Assembly (NCBI RefSeq): GCF_900659615.1
Contig: NZ_CAACUY010000077.1
Span: 1 to 36,764 of the forward strand
DNA length: 36,764 nucleotides
Source: Actinomadura fibrosa
GTDB lineage: Bacteria > Actinomycetota > Actinomycetes > Streptosporangiales > Streptosporangiaceae
Direction of reading: 5' to 3'
Shown here: positions 30,654 to 36,764 of the stretch, piece by piece
Layout: the number at the start of each line of letters is the position of its first letter
Position numbering within the stretch: position 1 is the first letter of the stretch
The notes under the pieces: model-generated
What the model was told of the DNA's origin: nothing
The model's input: only the letters and a program-made list of their open reading frames with translations
The model's database searches: none
Position numbers and translations under genes: made by a program

Positions 30654-32362
30654 GTCCGCTCCTCAGGTCGTTCGGATCCGGTCGGTCCGCCGGCGCGCAC
30701 GCGGCCGCCGGGGATGGCGGCCAGCAGCTCGCGGGTGTAGGGGTGGGCGGGGTCGTCGAAGATCCGCCCGGTCGCGCCCGTCTCGACGATCCGCCCGGCC
30801 CGCATGACCGCGACGCGGTGCGCGATCCGCCGGACGACCGCGAGGTCGTGCGAGATGAACAGGTACGCCACGCCGGTCGCGGCCTGGAGCTCGGCGAGCA
30901 GCTCCAGCACCTGTGCCTGGACGGACACGTCCAGCGCCGAGACCGGCTCGTCGCACACGACCAGGTCGGGGCCGAGCGCGAGCGCGCGGGCGATCGCGAC
31001 GCGCTGCCGCTGGCCGCCGGACAGCTCGGCGGGCCTGCGGTCCAGCGTCGCGGCGGGGAGGGCGACGCGGTCGAGGAGCTCGCGGGCGCGGGCGGTGCGG
31101 GACGCCCGGTCGCCGATCCGGAAGGCGCGCAGGGGTTCGGTGACGACCTCGCCGATCGTGAACCGCGGGTCGAGCGAGGCGTAGGGGTTCTGGTAGACGA
31201 GCTGGGCGCGGCGCCGGAGGCGGCGCAGCTTCTCCCCGCGGAGGGCGGTGACGTCCTCGCCGTCGAAGACGATCCGTCCGGAGGTCGGCGGGACGAGCCG
31301 CAGCACCAGCCGCGCGGTGGTCGACTTGCCCGATCCGGACTCCCCGACCAGCGCGAGCGTCTCCCCGCGGTGGACGGTGAGGTCGACGTCGTCCACCGCG
31401 CGGACCGTGCGGGCGGAGCCGCTCCCGTGCGGCAGCGGGAACTCCTTGACCAGGTGCTCGACCTCCACCAGGGGCGCGGCCGCCCCATCGCCGGGCACCG
31501 GCGCGGCCGGCGGGGTGCGCGGCTCGGCGGCGGCGAGGCTGGGCGCGCTGCGCAGCAGGCGCCGCGTGTAGGCGTCGCGTGGGTCGTCGAGGACGCGCCG
31601 GGCCGGTCCGGTCTCGACGACGCGGCCCCGGGACATCACGACGACGCGGTCGGCGCGGTCCGCGGCCACGCCGAGGTCGTGGGTGACGAGCAGGACGGCG
31701 CTGCCGAGCTCGCCGGTGAGGTGCTGGAGGTGGTCGAGGATCCGGCGCTGGACGGTGACGTCGAGCGCGCTGGTCGGCTCGTCCGCGACGATCAGCTTCG
31801 GGCCCGCCGCGATGGCGATCGCGATGAGCGCGCGCTGCCGCATGCCGCCGGACAGCTCGTGCGGGTACTGCCGGGCGCGCGTCGCGGGGTCGGGCAGCCC
31901 GGCCCGGCCGAGCAGCTCGACGGCGGCCGGCGGGGCGGTGCGGCGGGTCGCGAGCCCGTGCAGGCGCAGCACCTCCGCCACCTGCTCGCCGACGCGCTTC
32001 ACCGGGTTCAGCGACACGGCCGGGTCCTGCGGGACGAGCCCGATCTGCGCGCCCCGGACGGTCCGCAGCTCCCGCTCGGAGAGCGTCGCGAGGTCCCGTC
32101 CGCCGAACACGATCCGGCCCGCGTCGACCGAGGCGTTGTCGGCGAGCAGCCGCGTGACGGCGTGGGCGGTGGTGCTCTTTCCCGAGCCCGACTCCCCCAC
32201 CAGCGCGACGATCTCACCGGCACGGACGTCGAGGTCGACGTCCCGCACGGCCTCCAGCAGGCCGGTCCGGGTGCGGTAGGAGACCGACAGGCCGCGCACT
32301 TCGAGCAGCGCGCCGTCGTCCCGGGTCTGCTCCGGGACGGTCCGCGTCTCGGTTCCGGTCAT
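30650..32362 (-). CDS. Fused double ABC ATPase of peptide-type importer 2 (DppD-DppF fusion)
   Basis: Second fused ATPase of 570 residues with two complete ABC domains. Domain 1 has Walker A GESGSGKS (56-63), LSGGMRQR and LIVADEPTSALDV. Domain 2 has LVGESGSGKSTTARLVL, LSGGQRQRVAIARAL, LVVCDEPVSALDV and FISHDLAVV. A Pro/Ala-rich linker (RTPPAAPVPGDGAAAP) joins them after the DAYTRRLLRSAPSL motif. It is clearly paralogous to the fusion at 10316-12004, motif by motif. The start overlaps DppC by 4 bp and the stop overlaps DUF1684 by 4 bp. Confidence 0.92.
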   Translation of the reverse strand: MTGTETRTVPEQTRDDGALLEVRGLSVSYRTRTGLLEAVRDVDLDVRAGEIVALVGESGSGKSTTAHAVTRLLADNASVDAGRIVFGGRDLATLSERELRTVRGAQIGLVPQDPAVSLNPVKRVGEQVAEVLRLHGLATRRTAPPAAVELLGRAGLPDPATRARQYPHELSGGMRQRALIAIAIAAGPKLIVADEPTSALDVTVQRRILDHLQHLTGELGSAVLLVTHDLGVAADRADRVVVMSRGRVVETGPARRVLDDPRDAYTRRLLRSAPSLAAAEPRTPPAAPVPGDGAAAPLVEVEHLVKEFPLPHGSGSARTVRAVDDVDLTVHRGETLALVGESGSGKSTTARLVLRLVPPTSGRIVFDGEDVTALRGEKLRRLRRRAQLVYQNPYASLDPRFTIGEVVTEPLRAFRIGDRASRTARARELLDRVALPAATLDRRPAELSGGQRQRVAIARALALGPDLVVCDEPVSALDVSVQAQVLELLAELQAATGVAYLFISHDLAVVRRIAHRVAVMRAGRIVETGATGRIFDDPAHPYTRELLAAIPGGRVRAGGPTGSERPEERT

Positions 32363-33291
32363 CGCTGCCTCGCCCATTCCCCGTCCAGGGCCCGGGCGAT
32401 CCGGTTCGCGGCGAGCACGGTCGCCACGATGGTCAGCCCGGGCAGCGCGGTCATCCACCACGCGTTCGCCAGGTAGTTGCGGCCGTTGGAGATCAGGCTC
32501 CCCCACTCCGGCGCGGGCGGCGCCGCGCCGTACCCGAGGAAGCTCAGCGACGACACCGACAGGATCGCCGTGCCGAACTCCAGGGTGGCCAGCACGAGCA
32601 CCGGGCCGATCGCGTTGGGCAGCACGTGCCGTCCGAGGACGCTGTACCAGCGCGCCCCGGACGAGCGCGCGGCCTCGACGAACACGGCCTGCCGGACGCG
32701 CATCACCTCCGCCCGCATCACCCGGGCGAACGCGGCCACGCTCGCGACGCCGACGGCCAGCGCGACCTTCACCGTCCCGTAGCCGAGCGCGGTGACGAGC
32801 GCCAGGGACAGGAACAGCGCGGGAATGGACAGCATGACGTCGACGCACCGCATGAGCACGTCGTCGATCCACCGTCCGGCGAACCCGGCCAGCAGGCCCA
32901 GGAGGCCGCCGACGGCGAAGGCGACCCCCAGCGCGATCAGCGTGGCCTGGAGGGAGAGCGCGGTGCCGTGCACGACCCGCGCGTACAGGTCGCGGCCGAG
33001 CTCGTCGGTGCCGAACCAGTGCCCGGCGCCCGGTGCCCGGAACGCCTGCGCGGGCGTCCCGGCGAGGGGGTCGCGCGAGGTGAACAGGCCGGGCGCGAAC
33101 GACGCCGCGAACACCGCCCCGATCACGAGGACCGACAGGACGAGCCCCGGCCTGCGCAGCAGGAACCGCGCCAGGCGCCGGGCGTCGAAGCGGCGGTACG
33201 GGGTCCAGCCGACCGGGTCGGCCGCCGCGGTCGGGTCCAGTGCCGCCGCGGTGTCCAGAGCGGGGTGCCCGGGATCCAGCGCGCTGCTCAT
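32359..33291 (-). CDS. ABC importer 2 permease, DppC type
   Basis: Inner-membrane permease, 310 residues. A longer N-terminal cytosolic tail (HPALDTAAALDPTAAADPVG) precedes the first helix PGLVLSVLVIGAVFAASFAP. DppC hallmarks follow: HWFGTDELGRDLYARVVHGTA, the docking loop EAARSSGARWYSVLGRHVLPNAIGP, and LGYGAAPPAPEWGSLISNGRNY. Its ATG overlaps the DppB stop by 4 bp and its stop overlaps the ATPase start by 4 bp. The neighbour order is DppB, DppC, ATPase, as in importer 1. Confidence 0.91.
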   Translation of the reverse strand: MSSALDPGHPALDTAAALDPTAAADPVGWTPYRRFDARRLARFLLRRPGLVLSVLVIGAVFAASFAPGLFTSRDPLAGTPAQAFRAPGAGHWFGTDELGRDLYARVVHGTALSLQATLIALGVAFAVGGLLGLLAGFAGRWIDDVLMRCVDVMLSIPALFLSLALVTALGYGTVKVALAVGVASVAAFARVMRAEVMRVRQAVFVEAARSSGARWYSVLGRHVLPNAIGPVLVLATLEFGTAILSVSSLSFLGYGAAPPAPEWGSLISNGRNYLANAWWMTALPGLTIVATVLAANRIARALDGEWARQR

Positions 33292-34259
33292 GCGAGGCTC
33301 CACCGGCGGTCGCCCGCCACGACGATCCGCGGGTCGAGCAGCGGGTAGACCAGGTCCACGGCGAGGTTCGCCGTGACGAACACGAACGCGCCGAACACGA
33401 CGACGCCCTGGACGACGGGGAGGTCCTGCGTCGAGACCGCGCTCGCGGTGACCCGTCCGAGGCCGTTGCGGGAGAACACGGTCTCCACGACCACCGAGTT
33501 GGCCATGAGCTGCCCCACCAGCACCCCGATGACCGCCAGGGCGGGCAGCGAGGCGTTGCGGAGCACGTGCCGCAGGTGGATCCGCGCCCGGCCCGCCCCC
33601 TTCGCGCGGGCCGTCGCGACGTACGGCTCGTCCAGCGCGGTCAGCAGGCTCTTGGCCAGCACCTGCGCGATGATCGCGCCGGTCGGGATCGCCAGCGTCA
33701 GGGCGGGCAGCACCAGCCCGCGCAACCCCTCGTTGCCGAACGCGGGGAACAGCCGCAGCCGGAACGAGAACACCTCCACGAGCATCAGGCCCGCCCAGAA
33801 CGCCGGGACGGACACCCCGAGCGGCGGCAGCGACAGCAGCGCCTGCCGCAGCCACCGCCGGGACGTGTAGGTCGCCGCCAGGGCGAGCCCGCCGCCGGCC
33901 GCCACGGCGAGCAGCATCGCCGTCCCGGCGAGCAGCAGGGTCTGCGGCAGCGCATCGCCGATCGTGGACGTGACGGACCGCCCGGTGGCCACCGAGTCGC
34001 CGAAGTCGCCGCGCAGCGCCCGGCCGAGGTAGTCGGCGTATTGCGCGAGCACCGGCCGGTCGAAGCCGTACTCGGCGCGCAGCCGCGCGACCTGCGCGGG
34101 ATCGACCCCCGCCTGGTCGGCCCCCACGCCGGCCATCGCCGTGACCGGATCGCTGGGCAGCCGGTTCAGGACCAGGAACGAGACCGTGTAGGCCGCCCAC
34201 AGCACCCCGGCCGCCTGCGCGAGACGCCTGAGCACGTACCGTCGCATGCCGTCGAACAC
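33288..34259 (-). CDS. ABC importer 2 permease, DppB type
   Basis: Inner-membrane permease, 323 residues from GTG 34259 (GGAG lies a few bases upstream). An ATG four codons further on gives MRRYVLRRLAQAAGVLWAAY, a more typical DppB start, and cannot be excluded. Hallmarks are NRLPSDPVTAMAG, YGFDRPVLAQYADYLGRALRGDFGDSV, the docking loop YVATARAKGAGRARIHLRHVLRNASLP and VVETVFSRNGLGRVTASAVS. It follows the SBP gene by 15 bp. Confidence 0.9.
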   Translation of the reverse strand: MFDGMRRYVLRRLAQAAGVLWAAYTVSFLVLNRLPSDPVTAMAGVGADQAGVDPAQVARLRAEYGFDRPVLAQYADYLGRALRGDFGDSVATGRSVTSTIGDALPQTLLLAGTAMLLAVAAGGGLALAATYTSRRWLRQALLSLPPLGVSVPAFWAGLMLVEVFSFRLRLFPAFGNEGLRGLVLPALTLAIPTGAIIAQVLAKSLLTALDEPYVATARAKGAGRARIHLRHVLRNASLPALAVIGVLVGQLMANSVVVETVFSRNGLGRVTASAVSTQDLPVVQGVVVFGAFVFVTANLAVDLVYPLLDPRIVVAGDRRWSLA

Positions 34260-34274
34260 CCCTCTCCGCGCCGG

Positions 34275-35873
34275 TCAGCCGATCCATGTGTCGTGCAGCT
34301 GGATGCGGCTCGACGCGTCGAACCTCAGGTCGTGGACCTTCTTCGCGACGCCCAGCTCCGTCTGGAGCTCCACGACCGGGACCACGTAGGCGCGCTGGAC
34401 GACCTCCCGCTGCGCCTGCCCGACCAGCCGCCTCCGTGCGGCATCGTCGGTGGCGGCCGCCTGCTCGTCCAGGACCGTGTCGAGGCCGGACGGCGGGATC
34501 TTGTAGATGTTCGCCAGGCGCGTCGAGTAGGAGCTGCGGAGGATGTCCGGGTCGGCGCGGGTGATGTTCCCCCACAGCGCGTCGAAGTCGCCGGACGCCT
34601 GGATCTGCGCGAGCTGCGCGATCTGCTGCTCCTTCAGCTCGACCTGGACGCCCACGGCCTTGAGCTGCTGCTGGACGAGCTCCAGCGAGGGCCGGTTGGT
34701 CGCGGCGTTGGCGAACCACTTGACGGTGACGGCCAGTTTCGCGCCGCCCTTCGTCCGGACGCCGTCGCTCCCCGCCGTCCACCCGGCCGAGTCCAGCAGC
34801 GACCGGGCCCGCGCCTGGTCGAGCGCGAGCAGCGGCCCGAGGTCGGTGTAGCCGGGCGTGGTGTGCGCGAGGACGCTGGTGGCCGGCCGGGTCCCCGCCG
34901 GGAACACGGTCTCGGCGACCTGCCGGCGGTTCACCGCCAGCGAGATCGCCTGCCGGACCCTCTCGTCCTTGAACCGCGCGTTGTTGAAGGTGATCCCGAA
35001 GACCACGCCGGGATTGGCACGTGCCAGCAGCTGGGCGCCGGACGCCTTCAGCGCCGCCTCGTCCGCCCGTCCCACGCTGCCGATCGCGTCGACCTGCCCC
35101 GACTGGAGGCCGCCGGTGCGGACGCCCGACTCGGGCAGCACCTTGAACGCGAGCCGGTCCAGATAGGCCTCGCCCTGTTTCTTCCACAGCGACGAGCCCC
35201 ACGCGTAGCCCTTGCGCCTGGTCAGCGTGATCGACTGGTTGACCGCGTACTTCGCCAGGACGAACGGCCCGGACCCGACGATCCCCTGCGCGCAGCGCTG
35301 CTCCGGCGTTTTGCGCACGCTCGCCGCGGACTCGATCCCGAGCGAGTGCGTGGCCGTCGCCTGGAGGAACTGGGCGTTCGGGCTCTTGAACCGGACCCGC
35401 GCGGTGAGGGGATCGACGACGGTCGTGCCCTCGTACCCGTTGAGGTAGCCCTTGGCCAGCAGGCCCAGCACGCCGAGCTTCGGCACGGCGTCGAAGTTCG
35501 CCTTGACGACGTCCGCGGTGAGCGGCGTGCCGTCGCTGAACGTCACCCCTTGCCGCAGGTGGAAGGTGTACGTCCTGGCGTCCTTGCTGACCTCCCAGCG
35601 CTGGGCGAGCCACGGGACGATCCGTCCCGTCGCCGGGTCCTGGTCGGTCAGCGAGTCGACGAGCTGCCGCACCGAGTAGATCGTGTCGTTGCTCCCGACC
35701 TGCTGCGGATCGACGCACGCGGCGTCCGACCCGACCGCGAAGGTGAGCGTCCCGCCGGACCTCGGCGTCCCCGAGGCCCCCGCACCGGAACCCCCGTCAC
35801 CGCATCCGGCGACCAGCCCCACGGCGACCACCAGTGCTCCGGGCACCGTCAAGGCGCTCCACGTTCGTCCCAT
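34275..35873 (-). CDS. Lipoprotein substrate-binding protein of peptide-type ABC importer 2
   Basis: Family 5 solute-binding lipoprotein, 532 residues, first gene of the second importer operon. The signal MGRTWSALTVPGALVVAVG ends in lipobox LVAGC with Cys24. Mature hallmarks are GGTLTFAVGSDAACVDPQQ, LRQGVTFSDGTPLTADVV, GSGPFVLAKY and ITLTRRKGYAWGSSLW. The KGYAWG segment recurs in SBP 1, supporting common ancestry. ATG 35873 has GGGAGAA 7 nt upstream; the longer open frame to 35966 runs through the promoter and is rejected. The gene has a clear promoter with a nearby dyad. Ligand unknown. Confidence 0.9.
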   Translation of the reverse strand: MGRTWSALTVPGALVVAVGLVAGCGDGGSGAGASGTPRSGGTLTFAVGSDAACVDPQQVGSNDTIYSVRQLVDSLTDQDPATGRIVPWLAQRWEVSKDARTYTFHLRQGVTFSDGTPLTADVVKANFDAVPKLGVLGLLAKGYLNGYEGTTVVDPLTARVRFKSPNAQFLQATATHSLGIESAASVRKTPEQRCAQGIVGSGPFVLAKYAVNQSITLTRRKGYAWGSSLWKKQGEAYLDRLAFKVLPESGVRTGGLQSGQVDAIGSVGRADEAALKASGAQLLARANPGVVFGITFNNARFKDERVRQAISLAVNRRQVAETVFPAGTRPATSVLAHTTPGYTDLGPLLALDQARARSLLDSAGWTAGSDGVRTKGGAKLAVTVKWFANAATNRPSLELVQQQLKAVGVQVELKEQQIAQLAQIQASGDFDALWGNITRADPDILRSSYSTRLANIYKIPPSGLDTVLDEQAAATDDAARRRLVGQAQREVVQRAYVVPVVELQTELGVAKKVHDLRFDASSRIQLHDTWIG

Positions 35874-35911
35874 GGCGGGGTTCTCCCATCGGCAGCTCCA
35901 ACCCTGCCGAC

Positions 35912-35960
35912 AAGGTAGGCACGCGGCGATCATTCCGTCAATACCTACCAGGAAAGTAGG
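35912..35960 (-). promoter_or_regulatory. Promoter and CCTAC-type dyad upstream of importer 2
   Basis: Minus strand: -35 TTGACG (35941-35936), 18-bp spacer, -10 TACCTT (35917-35912), about 38 nt before the SBP start codon. Just upstream of the -35, CCTAC-n7-GTAGG (35944-35960) is a perfect dyad, and a further CCTAC half-site overlaps the -10. The geometry suggests a dedicated regulator. Confidence 0.65.
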
Positions 35961-35993
35961 GATCACGTCCGGCCCGGCGGCCGTCCGGCGAGG

Positions 35994-36746
35994 TCAGCGC
36001 AGATGCGCGTCGGCGTACCGGTCGATCTGGTCCGCCGCGCGGTCGAGGGCCGCCTGCGAGGCGCCGCGCGGACGCATGATCTCGTCCAGCCGATAGGTCA
36101 GCGCGGCGGCGCAGACGCGGGCCTGCGCACGGGGCAGCTCGCACGTGATGAACAGTCCCAGGTCCGAGAGACCCGAACGCCATGGCGTGTACATGAGCAG
36201 CGACACACCGTCCCAGCCGGTGCTCGACAGGGGATCGCCCGTCACCAGGTAGGCGCGGGCGCCGGGCACCCCCGTCGGGACGTCCTGCCGGTCCGGGGTC
36301 GGCCGGGGCCCGCCGCAGTTCTGTGGCTGATCCCGATGGATCTTGGCCGCCTCGTCCGTCCCGGGCCAGAACCCGCACTCGTAACCGTCGGCATAGAGCA
36401 CCACGTTCACGCCCCTGACCGCCGCGACCCCGATACCGCTCCCACCGCTCCCGGTGCACTTCCGCCCCGCCGGACCGAGGAACCGGACGCCGCGCAACGG
36501 CACCTGGTACACGGCCGTGCCCTCCGGGAGCCGCACCTCGCTCGGCAGCCGGACCCGTCCGGGCGGCGACGTCTGCTCGTTGAACGAGCACGACCGGACC
36601 GGCACCTCGACGGCCGCCCGGGTCGCCGAGGGCTTCGGATCCGCCGTCGCCCGCTGGACGGCGACCGTCCCCGCGGTCCCGGCCCCGGCCGCCAGCGCGG
36701 TGCCGACGACGGCCGCGGTGACCTTGCCCGCGGTGGTGGCGAGCAC
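35994..36746 (-). CDS. Unrecognised membrane-anchored protein with six cysteines, possibly 5'-incomplete
   Basis: I do not recognise the family. At least 250 residues. A hydrophobic Ala/Gly/Val segment near the N-terminus (KVTAAVVGTALAAGAGTAGTVAV) looks like a signal or anchor. A soluble part follows, with six cysteines (RSCSF, KCTG, ECGFW, NCGG, TCEL, VCAA) that could form three disulfides, arguing for an extracytoplasmic location. The C-terminal helix ALDRAADQIDRYADAHLR is amphipathic. The start at 36746 is a GTG, and the frame stays open to the window edge (VAAQTG), so the true start may lie outside. It is in the same direction as importer 2 but separated by that operon's promoter. Confidence 0.6.
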   Translation of the reverse strand: MLATTAGKVTAAVVGTALAAGAGTAGTVAVQRATADPKPSATRAAVEVPVRSCSFNEQTSPPGRVRLPSEVRLPEGTAVYQVPLRGVRFLGPAGRKCTGSGGSGIGVAAVRGVNVVLYADGYECGFWPGTDEAAKIHRDQPQNCGGPRPTPDRQDVPTGVPGARAYLVTGDPLSSTGWDGVSLLMYTPWRSGLSDLGLFITCELPRAQARVCAAALTYRLDEIMRPRGASQAALDRAADQIDRYADAHLR

Positions 36747-36764
36747 CCCCGTCTGCGCGGCGAC

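Noticed and set aside
1..36764. Mobile elements, CRISPR arrays, tRNA genes, attachment sites
   Set aside because: Looked for transposase motifs, regularly spaced repeats and tRNA-like cloverleaf ends in the gaps; none seen.

Overview
The window is very G+C-rich throughout and coding-dense. It carries F420-type PPOX and LLM flavin enzymes, PF04672-type (DUF574) S-adenosyl methyltransferases, a DUF1684 protein, hairpin terminators without U-tracts and several promoters whose -10 box lies 6-8 nt before the start codon. Together these point to a chromosomal segment of a high-GC actinomycete, perhaps an Actinomadura-like Streptosporangiales member. The genus is inference. I see no tRNA, rRNA, IS element, CRISPR array, phage gene or replication origin.

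Layout. 1-1402: a DHA2-type MFS exporter (3' end outside the window), divergent from an NADPH-dependent FMN reductase. The reductase converges on a PPOX enzyme, with two strong hairpins between them. 2674-16739 (minus): one long gene train, read from high to low coordinates as GH78 rhamnosidase-like hydrolase, dppB, dppC, fused dppDF ATPase, lipoprotein SBP, hyuA, hyuB, MGT-type glycosyltransferase, SDR. Five of the eight junctions are 4-bp stop/start overlaps, so the transporter, the ATP-dependent hydantoinase/oxoprolinase pair, the glycosyltransferase and the reductase look co-translated. 16924-20373 (plus): LLM flavin oxidoreductase, HxlR regulator, cupin and a PMP/[2Fe-2S] sugar 3-dehydratase of the E1/RfbH type. 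20410-23314: a methyltransferase with a well-formed promoter, an SDR lacking the catalytic tyrosine, and an NAD kinase. 23536-26266: a secreted L-type-lectin-like protein, a decayed AraC regulator and an acyl-CoA-dehydrogenase-fold monooxygenase. 26283-28136: two tandem PF04672 methyltransferases separated by a G-quadruplex-like spacer. 28315-29818: an MDR oxidoreductase divergent from a MarR regulator across a perfect 18+7+18 palindrome. 29844-35873 (minus): a second, paralogous peptide-type importer (SBP, dppB, dppC, fused dppDF) overlapping a DUF1684 gene. 35994-36746: an unrecognised anchored six-cysteine protein.

How it works together. The large minus operon is best read as import and intracellular processing of a glycosylated small molecule carrying a lactam, imide or hydantoin-like ring. 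The SBP and permeases bring it in, the GH78 enzyme removes a sugar, HyuAB opens a ring with ATP, and the SDR and glycosyltransferase act on the product. That pathway is inference; the gene order and couplings are seen directly. The second importer with DUF1684 is a parallel uptake system using a shared module in a different order. There is no PKS/NRPS core, so I do not call a biosynthetic cluster despite the deoxysugar enzyme, glycosyltransferase and methyltransferases.
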